Below, in pieces: positions 25,131-38,100 of a stretch of 64,000 nucleotides of DNA (position 1 is the stretch's first letter; the number at the start of each line of letters is the position of its first letter). The translations under genes were made by a program, and so were the position numbers. This stretch comes from Allacma fusca (Eukaryota > Arthropoda > Collembola > Symphypleona > Sminthuridae): contig OX359246.1 of NCBI GenBank assembly GCA_947179485.1, positions 31,372,001-31,436,000 of the forward strand, written 5' to 3'. Under the pieces are notes generated by a model, which had not been told where the DNA came from, ran no database searches, and worked only from the letters and a program-made list of their open reading frames with translations.

Positions 25131-25362
25131 GGCACTGTAGAGGTGGGCCCGGGAGCGGGCTTTTTGAATTGGGCCGGCCCGAACCCGACCCGGCCGGGTT
25201 TTTGGCCTGGTTCGGGCTGCAAATACGAACTTACTTCGGGCTACGACCGGGTTTGGGCTGCAATAAATCAATGAAACCGGGTTAAGATCGGGCTTGGGCA
25301 TGCATTTATTTTTCAGTTCGGGTTTTGGGCGGATCGGAAATTAAAAATGACCCGATAATTCT
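25131..25362. repeat. Motif-array repeat of CGGGTTCGGGC type
   Basis: This island is GC-rich in an AT-rich setting and is made of short variants of cgggttcgggc and gggcccggg in both orientations, including gggccggcccgaacccgacccgg. It begins tagaggtgggcccggg, similar to the ends of hAT-like elements in this window. No matching right end was found, so it is probably a fragment of a non-autonomous element. Confidence 0.6.
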
Positions 25363-25978
25363 ACTACAATAGAATTTAGGACAGATAGGTTGCATGCATA
25401 TTTGACGTTGCGCAGAGTTCAAGCATTGCTTTCATGTACATATATTCATGCTAAAGCTAAATAATTGTTTACTGTATTAAATACTCACACATTCAACATT
25501 TTGAAACGATCTCCTGAGCTTGATAGTTTATCTTCACAAATTTTCAGAGCCAATAAGAAGTTTTGCTTCTTGAGTGCACGTTTATTGAATGTGATGAGTG
25601 GGATGGATGTTGTATATAAATACAAAAAAAATACGCAAATAAAGGTTTCACAGCGGATTCAATTGTTACTTAAAAGCCCTAATCCTACCTCTAGTTGGCA
25701 GGCATATGTACGAGGGCATTTTGAATCGACATTCCCTACTGGCTGTATGTATACGCATGCAATTCATGCGTGCATGGTAATATGTGTACAACGCCTTCAC
25801 TACCCCTTTCAGATGTTTCCCGATTTGACTGCCGTCACACGCAAGTCAGCAATTTTTTAAAAGTTTGCAATGTAAGCTTCGTGCTTCCCTTGAATTTAGA
25901 GTTTTTAAAAAGTGCGGAAATTTCTCATGTGATTTTTTAAAATCAGAAATTTTGATTCAAAGATACTAGAAACACACG

Positions 25979-26083
25979 ATTGCAATCTGAGGGCTTTGGT
26001 CAAAATTTGTTTACCCTGGCCCTAAATTTTTTACCCAGGCCGGCCAAGGTGGGCCACCCCTGAAATCCACCCCTGAGTTACAA
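25979..26083. mobile_element. Fragment related to the 2682-2852 MITE
   Basis: It shares gcaatctg.ggg, tttaccctggcccta, ttttttacc and gtgg.ccacccc, ending in aatccacccctg, with the complete 171-bp element near the window start. The left terminus is not clear. Confidence 0.55.
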
Positions 26084-26125
26084 CAAATACTTATAATCTC
26101 AAAACAAGGATCCGGATTCAGTTTC

Positions 26126-26200
26126 AGGTATTGCCAGGTACCTGTACCCAGGGACAATTTTTTTGGTTCCTTTTCGGTACAGGTACATTCTTACAGGGCT
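26126..26200. repeat. Motif-array fragment (caggtacc type)
   Basis: Repeated and inverted short motifs: caggta, ccaggtacctgtacc and cggtacaggtac. It resembles, on a small scale, the GGGTAC-type element at 45955-46789. No ends or target duplication were found. Confidence 0.4.
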
Positions 26201-27129
26201 TACTACTTGTAGTAAATATTGAGTTGAAAACATGGTTGTGTCGTGTGCCATACGTACTATGAAAGTAACTATGTGCTTACAACGGACAGTGTTTAAGAGG
26301 TTTGGGTCTTAGGGAGAGACGCCGTGTTTATTTATGTGCCGTCAGTCATTACCAGTCTTTATACAAAATCGTACTTCTCAGTCAAAGTCTGCTGATTATG
26401 GTTACTCCGGCTCATATGTATGTATTCCAATGGTTTGTATGCTAACTCCGGCTAACTTTCAAAAGATGTAGAATTTTGAAATTCCATTTCACACAAATCT
26501 GCCATAATTAGTACCATTACACTAAGATCTCCTTTAGACTTCGAGATGGAAAATCGGCCAGGATTAGACCCAGTGACTTCGGTTTATTAATAACCACAGC
26601 AAAATACACCAAAACTCCGAGATTTCCATTCTGCCACATATTAATTACTTCCGAAACCTTTCCCCGGAGCCAGGTTCCACAATAACATCAACTTTTGAAT
26701 ACTTCAATGCAATTGATATTTCGTAATAAATCTGGACCGACTGATTACAATTAGGTCTGCCCACTTCTATCATTGATCACGTTCTTATATAGCGTCGGGA
26801 GTGTCGGGACTCACCTGCACAAATACACACAAAATAAATACAATTCATTTATAAATTCCGAGGAGAAACTGTTTTAAAGACATTTTTTATTTCATTAACC
26901 ATTACAGCTTTTATTGAACCATAATTTATTTTTTACATGTGACAAAAATAAAAATATATACTTACACGTGAAGAGAGAGAGGCTTCTCACTGGTGTACTG
27001 GTGATCAAATAGCTAAAGTCGTGTTCCAAAACGTCAGAGGCAGCTGTTTAAACAAGCATTGCTCCCCTCGCTCTCTTATCAGTGCTTTAAGAAATGTACC
27101 ATACAGCACAATAGAACACATGCCTTATG

Positions 27130-27516
27130 CAGGGGTCGGATTTTTGTAGGAAGACGGGAAGAATCTTCCCAGGGAAAAAATACTTCTGGCAGGGAAAATC
27201 TCAAAGGGAAGGGATTTATTTTTACGAAGGATTTTTAAAATCGTTGACCTTTTTTTTCAGGGATTTTCAAATTTGTTGACGGGTTTCAGGGAAATTTGTT
27301 AAGCAAACAGGGATTTTTGGCTTGATTGGCCAAATTTGGCAGGGATTTCACTTCTTGTAAGGGATTTTTTTTTGCCAACAGGGATTTTGAAAATCGTTGA
27401 CCTTTTTTTCAGCAGGGATTTTTGAAATCGTTGAGGACCTACCAGCAGGGAGATAATAGTCAGCAGGGAAATTCAGAAATAATCTTCCAGGGAGATTTAC
27501 AAAAATCCGAACCCTG
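27130..27516. mobile_element. Short hAT-like MITE with 8-bp TSD (GCCTTATG)
   Basis: GCCTTATG flanks the element at 27122-27129 and 27517-27524. The termini are inverted: CAGGGGTCGGATTTTTGTA on the left, TACAAAAATCCGAACCCTG on the right. The 387-bp interior is full of agggatttt and tttcagggattt variants and is non-coding. Relatives lie at about 23749-24030 and at 57826-58149, the latter nested in another element. Confidence 0.88.
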
Positions 27517-28155
27517 GCCTTATGAATAGTCTCAGAATTTGAGGCACCGTGATACAAATAGTAATGATTTTTAAAACGAAGTACAGCCCTTAAACTTTCT
27601 GGAACTGAATGATAAATTCTTCCGTATTGCTCCTGCCTACATTTACATATGTATATATGACATGTATATGTGTAGATATCTACATAACATAAATATAAGA
27701 TGCCAGAGTTATTCAACTCATCTTACAGATAAAACTCAACTCACCCTTCCAATTAAACGTTAATAGAGTATGTAAATACATGAGGCATGCATTGCCTTGA
27801 ATAATTTTGCTCTTAATGGATGTTGTTATGAGAAAGTCCATTTTAGGACTATGAGACAATGAGATACGATTTAATGCTATTAACTATGAGAAGAAGTATC
27901 CAAGGAATAGGGTTAGTAATTTAACTGTATTAATAATTTACATTTATTGGCAGTGAATAATAAAATTACAGATTTTTTTACGAAATTCTGCAAAATCATG
28001 CAATAAACTAAAATGCTCTTTTAAAAGATTTCATCAAAAGCAAATAACGTAGACTCTTATGTTCATGGACCATATCTTCTCTTGTGATGAACACTTTTAG
28101 GGTTGGGATCCGTAGGATAATGTATCTTCAAAGCATTCTCTATGTACGTACGTAC

Positions 28156-31100
28156 TTAATTCCCCGAATTAGCCTGTATTTCGACATGCTTATAGCCACA
28201 GACTTTGGTAGAGTATGAGGTAAAATCCACTGACAATGAGATAATATTCTTTTTGTTCCAGTGGGGTTCCAAGTTCGAGAAGGTCACTGTTATAGTTTCA
28301 TCAGGCTTCAATGGGCTGAAATAAATTAAAAGTAGTATAAAATTAAACGTTAAAAAATACAACTGCTCATCACATATGGAGATTAGGGGTGAAATCTGAG
28401 AAATTCTGAAGAAAACAAATCTTCTCGAACTTTGACATGAGTGTCTTTACTACCTTTCCAATACCCTCTCCTCGTAGATGTTCGTCCCACGGTCCTTCTG
28501 GCCAATATCCCGGATTCGGAACACGCCATCCGGCAGTGTGATGGAAGTCATATTTTTCATCGTGACAGTCGCCGTGTATTTTTCCTCCATCTTAACACTG
28601 GATGGTACCTGGAATTTAAGGCGTGATAATGATGGACTAAGCACTACTACACAAAATCAAATGAACTATTTATGATTGAAAATCTATTATTATTATTATA
28701 ACAAGGAATTTATTTCTGGAGTCTTACATTAACTGCAAGTTTCAGCTTTGCAAAGGTTAAGAAGGTTTGGTCGAAGAAGTGAATGTCCTTATTGGTCACG
28801 GATGCATTGTACTCAATGAGAAGGACTGTCTCGATATCGAGGAGAAACTCCTTATACTTCTCATACGCCACAGCATAAGAAAATGACTTCTCTGCAATAT
28901 AAAATCCAAAGAATGTTTTGTGAACATTTGAATAACTTGTGTATGATTAATCCTTGATATCAGTAATAAAGAGTAAAGATCATATTTACGTGATTTAGGT
29001 TCAACATCAAACTCTAGCTGGAACTCCTCAATCAGCTCGCAGGTCTTATGGCTTGAAGGGGCCGTGTATACTTGTACCCAACCTGTGCCAGGGTACGTTT
29101 TTTTAGCATTCCTGTTCTCAACGATAATTTCAAATCTGTAAATAAGCAAAAAATCATGTGGATAATTTTCAAAACAATCACAGTACTAACAATAAGGGAA
29201 AACACACTATACATCCATGGTTCCTAAAGCACACAATCATCCCTTTACAAGTGTGTTAAATTATTATCATCAGCATATTTTTTAATTAGAAATGTATAAT
29301 TATACTTGACAGGCTTCCCAATGTAGGTTTCTCTCGGTAAACGGAATCCCTTTTCATTTTCCGGCAAGTAAAGTAAAATTTCCGGCTCCTTCTCATTTAG
29401 AACAAGGCGATCGATACTCACACCAGCTTTCTCCAAGGCATTTCGTTTAACATTACGGGCCTCATCCGTACCTGCAAATGCATTTTAGAAATAAATGTCT
29501 GTCCTCTCTTAGGATACGTGTGTTTGAAATAGATTGGATCCGGTACTAAATTACAGCATTAATTAATAAGCTAGCATGATCCGATCATAAATACTAATAT
29601 ACATATATTATAACAAGCAAAGCTGACCTTCTGAAGGCTTGTAAAATTTCGTGAGATCCTTCCTGCCCCCCTTAACATTCTCTGTGCTCATTTGCATACC
29701 AGTGCTGGTGGAAACAGATTCCCAATATTAAATAAATACAGAAACTATTAACAGAACAGCTTTCATCCAATTTAGAGAATCATCTTTGACTAAGTTTGAT
29801 TCATCATTATTAGTATATCCATACTATCTGAATGAATAAACCATTAAATTTTGAGTAGACTTTACCGATCCTTTGTCATGGACTTATAGATGAACTTGTC
29901 TTCTCCCACGGCATACCAATAGATTATATCTGAATTGACTTCTCCAAAGAGAAAATCCACATCATAGTCTACGTTCACATCACCTCGACGGCAGGCTACG
30001 ACAGGTGCCGGACCCATTGTGAAGATCTTTACTGTCCTCTTATCATCTGTACACTTATTCAATTTCTCCAGACTTGTTTCCTGGGGTGTGGCATCCACCA
30101 CTTGCCAACCATTGTAGATTTCGCCAATGTCCCCCCGTTTCATCCAAGCCTCACACCAAACATGATAATTCCTGTGAATAATTTATTCAGAATTAAGAAT
30201 AATTGCGAACCCCGGAACACTCTAACCTCCTCGAAGAATTGGTGCATATGTCTTCATATGAAAACTTACAATCCGAGAAATGACAACAAACAACTGATAT
30301 TACCCTTAATCTCAACTTGTATCTATTTGTTTACCAAATGGAGTCGAATGAGTATTTGGGATGACACTTAGGATCCACTTTCTTTCCCGTATCGGTCTCA
30401 TAGTATTTGTTAATGGCCAAGGTGTAACCCTTACGTTGAACCTCATGTCCTGACTGGTAATTGGTGACGGGTTTGGTTGGGATCCCCAGCGCTCTGCATA
30501 CTATAGTAGATATAATTTTTTACAAAAAGTAGACTTTAAATACACAAAACTGACAGAGATCTGAAGATCTGCATACATGAATTGTCTCATGTCAATGAAG
30601 ATGTTTGGGAAAATGTTGCATAGATTATTCATCGGATCAAATTATTAACACATCTACTTGTCATTCAACTTTACCTGAGGTCAGGACCGCGGCGAATACC
30701 CAGCACTGTCCATACTTGACACGTGCAATTCCTTTTGGATTGTCTTGCTTGGCATTGTAATACGCTTGTAAAATTTCCGTGCTACCTTTCCAGTAATGTG
30801 GTGAGTGACCACCTTTGTAGGGATCTTCTTGGCTTTTATTTGGCCACTTCCCCAAGAGTACTCCATCCTTTTCTATGTCTTCACTATTGACCTGGTTGCA
30901 AAAATGAAAGGATATCAAAATAATTGACTTTAGAAAACCGAAGAGTTTTTCAGATAGAGCGAAACAAATTTAGGGGAACATGTATGCATTGATAAGTACT
31001 ATAAGTCAACTTTACCACAGATGCGAGACGACGAATTACTGCGACAACGTCACCCCTTTCACGAGGTGACAACTGCGGCTCATTTTTACAACTATGGTTC

Positions 31101-32709
31101 AAGAGGTGGACAGCGCAGTCCAGAATATTTTCATTAAACTGGCCATAATCCCAATACAAAGGCTTGGGTTTACCATTACGACTAGTGCCCTTGTAGACAA
31201 TGCCCTCAGAGGCAAGCACATATGTGTCCAGATGCTGAGGGTCCTCAGAGTAGTATGTACCGTCCTCTGGAAATAACAAAATATGACAATTAAGACCGGA
31301 AATCTATCCCCTAAGACTTCCTAAACATATTACGGGAAGGCTGGCACCAAATAAATGCCTGCAAAAAATTACCGGGACTCCATGGATTGAAGATGATGTA
31401 GAGGGGTCTTGAGAAAGCGTACTTTCTGGAACCTGGTTGCTTCTCATTGTACGTGGCCATCAACACTTCCAGATCCCACTTCCCGATGGGACAATTTGGA
31501 GGAGGCTTCACCTGTACAGGTAGGTATTAACACAACAATTTAATTTACTGAATTTAATTAGTACACACACACTAAACGCCCTAATTTACCTGAATAGTTC
31601 TGGGATCATTACATACATATTGGATATTGTCAAACGTGATCTTACGATAACGGTGATCTTCTTTCCTTTAACAGATTCAACGTGGGCCAACCATCTATTC
31701 GGAGTTTCCGTGGTTCTCTCATCATTAACTTTGACATGTACGGTCGAAGGACCAAAACACATATCATGAGACTTCTTTTTGGGTTGAGCCACTACAATCA
31801 TCACATCATCAGGGAAATCAAAGTTAAAAAATCTTCGAATTACAATATGACTGATAGTATTTACATCTTACTCAGTCTTGATGATCTCAATCTACAAAGT
31901 ACAGCAACAGCTAAAGCACATAGTTAAAGCACGGTTTCCTATAAATAACATTAACTTACTTTGCAGCCCAAAGTTGAGCGTAACAAGATCGGACCCTTTC
32001 ACATAAGGATTATCGAACTCCAACTCCAAGGAGAATTCCTGCCCACGTCGGACAACCAACTGTTGTTTACCCCGGGCCTGATCCTGGCTCATCACGGAGT
32101 ACTCATTTGTCCGATGTTGCGTTCCATTTACTTCGATATTCAAATCCGCATCCTTCAAATGTAATGCCTTTTCATCAACCTGCTTGTAGTGATGTTTTGA
32201 TGGAACTGTAATTATTATTACATACAAGAGAGAATTAAGTTTAAAGACTTCCAATTAAGTATTTTTGTAGATTGTATCTAAATGAAGCAAATAAAAAGTA
32301 ATGTCCAATAAAATTGATTCAAATGATTTCATGCGTATTGAATAGTCAAAAACTATTATGGACATAATGAAACTTATCGAGATTTTTAGCTTACCCTCAG
32401 TAAACATTTGCGAGCCCGAGAAGTTTCCTGGTTCTGCCGCAGCCGGAGCCCTGTAAAAATAAAAGAATGTTCCATTAATTACAATAAACAGTACACTTTG
32501 GAGCGGAAGCAAACAAATTAAATGTAATCGCAGACTGTAACTTTGTAGACTTTCAGGAATAAGAGATTATTTTAAACTTATAATCTGTAAGTTTTATAAA
32601 AACTCCAGTCAGAATTTTAAGGTTGGCTAAATCAAGGGGCACTGTGAGACACTCACGGAGCACAAAAAACGAAAGCAATTGGGATTTTTAAAAAAATAAT
32701 TCCTTACAT
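28156..32709 (-). CDS. Tg: Transglutaminase TG3 (15 exons, 798 aa, split start codon)
   Basis: Transglutaminase. Exons from 5': 32708-32709 (AT), 32395-32450, 31960-32205, 31646-31791, 31373-31511, 31016-31266, 30675-30891, 30335-30500, 29866-30171, 29628-29704, 29306-29471, 28990-29135, 28728-28891, 28454-28608, 28156-28315 (2397 nt). Start MAPAAAEPGNFSGSQMFTE is formed by AT|G splicing. Triad: C343 ([10 protein letters not shown]), H411 (YHVWCEAW), D434 (GWQVVDATPQE). The 29306-29471 exon is 24 nt longer than in TG1 and TG2 and the 29628-29704 exon is 6 nt shorter than usual. Its 5' leader, first two exons and promoter are nearly identical to TG4, so the two are recent duplicates. Expression is probably controlled through the shared block at 32840-32984. 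Confidence 0.94.
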
Positions 32710-32839
32710 TTTGAAACGTTGATCTTCGCTTAGGAGAGAAACCTTTTAAAAATTTAGAAAAATTAAAATTTTTAAGGAATTACAAAAAATCTATTTGATT
32801 TGAAAGCTGATAAAGGACCAGAACTTCCGTACTTAACGA

Positions 32840-32984
32840 CGACGGCTGAACATTAAGAAGCCTCTTTGGGCCTTCAACCTCTTTTTATGTGTTTATGTAG
32901 TGTTAAGAATTTTGCATAGCGTCCCTCAAGCCAGGAATAAGAGTTTGAGATAAAATGATGTCACTGGAGTCTATTTTAGGTCAT
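32840..32984 (-). promoter_or_regulatory. TG3 promoter and conserved upstream block
   Basis: Minus-strand features: a weak TATA-like element (ACATAAAAAG, 32881-32889), an initiator-like TTCAGCCGTCG (about 32840-32851), then gcatagcgtccctcaag (32914-32930) and the block 32957-32984 (gatgtcactggag... ctattttaggtcat, read on the plus strand). All are kept at TG4 and, diverged, at TG2. Confidence 0.6.
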
Positions 32985-33539
32985 CGACGGCTCCCGTGAA
33001 TTCCAGGTGAATATGCATACATTACATCTGTTTTTTTACCTGTGTCAAGTGTGCTACTGTCACAGAGATTTTTTGTCTCAGAATGGATGCAGGGCTCAAA
33101 GATATGATGCAAGCTTTAAATAACATGAAAATAGGTGTTTTTGATGAAAACTTTTAAAAATATTACACAACCCGTGTCATAATTTTGGATACTACAGTTT
33201 TTGAATAATGACAGAAGCAGACATTCGTCCTATACTGAACACATTTAGGGACAACTTTACACAGCACGGAGGATATGAAAAAAATGCTCAGGGAGCCTAA
33301 ATGGGGTGTCATGCTCTAATTTATCATTTCGACCGTTCTTTTTATTTTGACTGATTTTGAGGAGGTATGGTTTCCTGGGGCAAATTGCAACTACTGCCGG
33401 TAATGAACATCCCTCTCGATGAGTAATTTCATTACCTATAATTAATTACCACCTATTCTGATTATATATATTTTCAATTGGGGATTTGATTCATACTTAA
33501 GCCAGATGGCTTGAGGAAGATGAATAATTTTTTGTTATA

Positions 33540-33713
33540 TTACATTTACTTGACAACGACGGCTGATTACTAAAAATCCTCTTTAGAGATTTTAACTGTT
33601 CTTTTTCTCTTTCCTTCAGAGACGCAGACAAGGTTGAATATTTTGCATAGGGTCCTTCACGTTCCGAGTAAGAATTAGAACTAACGATGTTACTGCAGTT
33701 TATTTTAGGTCAT
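33540..33713 (-). promoter_or_regulatory. Orphan copy of the TG promoter block
   Basis: Without a gene attached, this stretch repeats the TG upstream layout in the same order and spacing: acgacggctgatt (initiator-like), cctcttt, tttgcatagggtccttcac (33642-33660) and a block at 33686-33713 ending tttattttaggtcat. It lies about 0.7 kb upstream of the TG3 promoter. It could be an alternative TG3 promoter or what is left of a deleted gene copy. Confidence 0.55.
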
Positions 33714-33797
33714 CCATTGCTCCTATATGAAGTCCAGGTGAACATTTTCTTTAACTAGGAAACATGCTTGGATATTATATATATAAAAAAAGTTAAT

Positions 33798-33888
33798 ATA
33801 TCGTCGCTGAAGAGGCAAAATGGTCTACGTGCGCATGCTTTTGTACAGCACTTACAATTAGAATATTTTGCCTCTTCAGCGTCGATAT
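33798..33888. mobile_element. Short foldback element (91 bp)
   Basis: Ends are inverted: atatcgtcgctgaagaggca at the left and tgcctcttcagcgtcgatat at the right, with one substitution. The first 25 bases, including aaaatggtctacgtgc, match the larger foldback element at 54011-54352, so this is a deletion derivative of the same family. Confidence 0.8.
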
Positions 33889-34429
33889 GTTCGGACTACT
33901 TACAATTAGGTTAATTTGGACTAATTTATATGTGCGTTTGCAATTTATTCTTTTACAATGCACAAGAATATATCTCGAGATATTTTTTAGCCCTGCTAAG
34001 TGTATCCACTTTTATTACAAAAATATTTTTGCCTGGAAGACAAGCTTCCATAATCTGAGAAGCGTTTGAATACGTCTGGCTTTATGTCTGCAGTGAAATC
34101 TGTCATTTGCATTCAGTGCACAATCTTGGGATTTTTTTCCAGGTTTGATGTAGCATCATCAATGATAAATTCAGACTTACAGATGCTTGATTTCTGTATT
34201 TATTTAATTTATATTAGACTTTTGTTTTTTTTTATTTAAACTGACATGTCATTAGAATTACAAGTTAACACACATTTGCATGGTACGGAACTTCTATACT
34301 GTATTTGACCTGGTCATTTGATAAGGTTGTTGTACGTCATGCATCTTATTGTTAGTATATGCTGTATATATTGCGTACAGACAAACGTAATATGTAATAG
34401 GTCTAGAGTTTCAGAGATAAGATCCCAAA

Positions 34430-34570
34430 ATATTTACAGGAATCTCAACAGGGGTCTTCGTTATTTAAATTTTTTTAGCTATACCATCTAGCTAATATAT
34501 TATTAGCACATGATTACCTCACTATTATATACCTTGAATATAATATTGACATTTAAACTTTCAAAAATAA
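34430..34570. repeat. Fragment of a dispersed repeat in TG flanks
   Basis: Contains ggtcttcgttatttaaattt, tttagc, and ctagctaatatattattagca. These correspond to pieces of about 41310-41430 and 47690-47810. It lies upstream of TG3 just as the fuller copy lies upstream of TG4. Confidence 0.5.
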
Positions 34571-34986
34571 TAAAAATCTTTGTAATAAGTAATTATTGTA
34601 AGTAGGGTGCACGACGAGTTGTATATCTGTACTACAAATGCCAGGCATTATTCAACTGGAATAGATAAGTCCCAATTCATCCTTTAAATATAATGGAAAA
34701 ACGATTTAATGTGTACACGAGGCATCGATTGTCTTACATAATTCTTGAGTGCTTTTGTCACGATAAAATACATTTTTTTTACCTACGAGGTACATTTTGA
34801 TGATTTTAATTATGAAAAGAAGTCCAAGGTAAAATGTTTGTAGTTTACTTGTAATTAGAAATGGGTACTAATTACATTTATTGACAGTGAATTACGGAAT
34901 TTTTACAAAATTTAGTAACCATGCAATAAATTAGAATGTTCTTTAAGACTAATTTCTTCAGCAACAAATAAAGTAGACTCATGCAC

Positions 34987-35003
34987 TGTAATCTCTCTCT
35001 CTC
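34987..35003. repeat. Short (TC)n microsatellite
   Basis: A run of tctctctctctctctc lies in the 3' flank of TG4, where TG2 has a shorter tcctctctcg at the matching place. Confidence 0.8.
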
Positions 35004-35132
35004 TCTCTCGTGAAAGAAGTGCCAATTCGGGCTCCTCTTTACGAGAATCTCTCTTTAAGCTAGGTACTTAATTTAACGTTGACATTTCTCTCATGGAAAA
35101 GATAATTAAACGGCTCGCTTCAAAGTACAAAC

Positions 35133-38100
35133 CTAATTATCCCTATAAACCTGAATTTCGACATTTTTAGAGCCAGAAACTTTTGTAGAATCTGAGGTAA
35201 ATTTCACTGACAAGGAAATCATCTGACTATCCTTTGTGGCCCACTTCACTTTCAATTCCGAAAAAATCACTTTCTTAGTTTCACCAGGCTTTAATGGGCT
35301 GCAATAATTAAAAGTAGCATAAAATAATTGAGTCGGAAGGGTGTAAAAGCTATACTGCATGTTAAAAACTACAACTCCTCGTGCCACATCGACATTGTTA
35401 TTGAACATCTGAGAAATGAGATCTTTATTACCTATCTAATTTCAACTTCTGCTTGATATCGTATTGACTGCCAACATCCCGGATTCGAAACACACCATCC
35501 GGCAGTGTCAGGGGAGTCCTATTTGTCACCGTGACAGTCGCTGTGAATTTTTCCCTTTCCTTAACAACTGGTGGCACCTGGAATTTAAAGTATGTGAAAC
35601 ACATTATTAAATAAAATCAAGCGCACAGCTTATTACTTAAAATTCATAACAAAAAAATTATTTCTAATGTCTTACATCAATATGAAGCTTCAGTCTGCCA
35701 AAGTTTAAATATGTTTTGTCAAAGAAATAAATTTCCTCATTGGTCACTGATGCATTGTACTCAATGAGAAGGATTGTATCGATATCTTGGAGAATCTTCT
35801 CATATTTCTCATACGCCACAGCATAGGAAAATGACTTTTCTGCAATGTTGGAATCCAAAGAATATTTTGTGGACGATTGAAAACCATCGGAAAAAACTAT
35901 TCTCTGACTTTTATACTAAACAGTAAAAATCGTTTTTACGTGATTGAGGTCCAACATCAAACTCCAGCTGGAACTCCTCAATTAACTTTTGTTTCACACA
36001 GCTTGAAGGGGCACTAGAAACTTGAACCCAACCTGTACCAGCGTGACTTTTGTGAGCATTCTTGTTCTCAACGATGATTTCAAATCTGTTCATTAACAAA
36101 AATCCTTTAATACTTTTAATCACAATCACTGTATATATAAACAAATTAAGAAATGAAAACTTCGTTTAACCTAACTGTAATTTATGCATAATAGCTAAGC
36201 TAACGTCACATTTATCATTTATAAGGCACACAATCATTCCTATGAAAGGTGTATACGTATATTAAATTGTTTTTAACATCAAATCTTTTAAAAGAAACGG
36301 AGTTACTTGAAGGGTTCTCCAATATAGGTTTTTCTCGGTAAACGTAATCCTTTTTCATTTTTCGGCAAGTAAAGTAAAATTTCCGGCTCCTTCTCATTTA
36401 GGACAAGGCGATCGATACTCACACCAACTGCCACCAAGGCATTTTCCTTAACATTGCGGGATTCCTCCGTACCTGTAAATGCATTTCAGAAATAAATGTC
36501 TGTCCTCTCACAAGTCAGATGTCGTGTGAAAAAATAATTCACAGGAAGATTTTGGGCTATTTATGATCTGATTTAATAATTTACAACAGCATAACAAGAT
36601 CATAAGTACTTGAGAATAAGCTCTACTCATACCTTCTCGAGCCTTGTAGTAATTCGTGAGATCCTCCGTGTTGTATGGATTCTCAACATCCTCCGTGATC
36701 AGATTCGTACCAACGCTAGTGGAAATAGATTTGAAATACACATCATTAGGAGACAATTTAACAGAATGATTTTCATCAAAATTAAAGAAGCATCACTGAC
36801 TGATATTAGTTCATCATAGTAGGCTTTACCAATTATTTGTCTGGATACACTTATAGACGACTTCGTCTTCTCCAACAGTATACCAATGTATTATATCTGA
36901 ACTGACTTCCCCAAAGAGGAAATCAACGTCATAGTCTACTTTCACATCACCTCGACGGCAGGCTACGACAGGTGCCGGACCCATTGTGAAGATATTCACT
37001 GTCCTCTCATCATCTGTACCCTTATGCAATGTTTCCAGACTTATTTCCTGGGGTGTGGCATCCACCACTTGCCAACCATTGTAGATTTCTCCAATGTCCC
37101 TCCGCTTCATCCAAGCCTCACACCAAACATGGTAATTCCTGGGAATAATTTATTCACAATTAAGAATAATAAATTATTATTACCTCCAACGGAACACTTT
37201 GACACACACACAGAATTGGTACAAGTATTTTTTAACCTCACAATCTGTGAAGTGACAACTAAGAACTACTATTATTCTTAAGATTAACTTGCTCCTATTT
37301 GTTTACCAAATGCTGTCATAATCGTATTTGGGGTCCGATTTAGAATTCACTGGATGTCCAGTATTGCCATCATAGTATTCATTAATGGCCAAAGTGTAGC
37401 GGCCGTTCCGTTTAATCTCATGTGCTGACTTGTAGTTGGTGACGGGTCTTGTTGGGATACCCAACGCTCTGCAAACTATATTATATTTATTTTTACAAAC
37501 AGTACTTATATATGGTGATAATTAAAAATAAAGTGAAGCATGATTATTGTATAGCGTATCTATGTATATTGTGTTAATATAGGAATTGTCGATGCAAAAA
37601 TAGATATGCATGAATACACAAAAATTAACGGAATGTAATTGATAAAGAAGGCAGTTAATTTAAATCTACCTGAAGTCAGGACCCCGGCAAATACCCAGCA
37701 CTGTCCATACTTGACAGGTTGCTTGGTTGTGTAGTACTGCTGCAAGATCTCCTTACTACCAGTCCAGGAAGTTGGGTATCGACCATCAGAATACGAGCCA
37801 ACCCACCTTCCCTGGAGTACTCCGTCGTATTCCTTAGCATCGCTATTCACCTAATTGTAAAAATAAAAAGGATATTAAAATACAGAGATACACTGGAAAA
37901 AAGGAGTGCTTTAAAGGGAAATGATTGCAGGAGAAAATGTAACAAGTAAATACTGTATAATTACTAATAGGTATATGTAAAAATCCTACCTGAGAAGTGA
38001 GACGACGGATGACTTTGACAACTTCGCCACGCTCAGGAACTTTCAACTGCTTCTCATTTGGACATCGGTGACCCAAGAGAAACACAGCGCAGTCCAGAAT

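Noticed and set aside
25465-25860. 131-codon plus-strand open frame
   Set aside because: No domain, no splice context and no conservation clue; composition is like the surrounding intergenic DNA.
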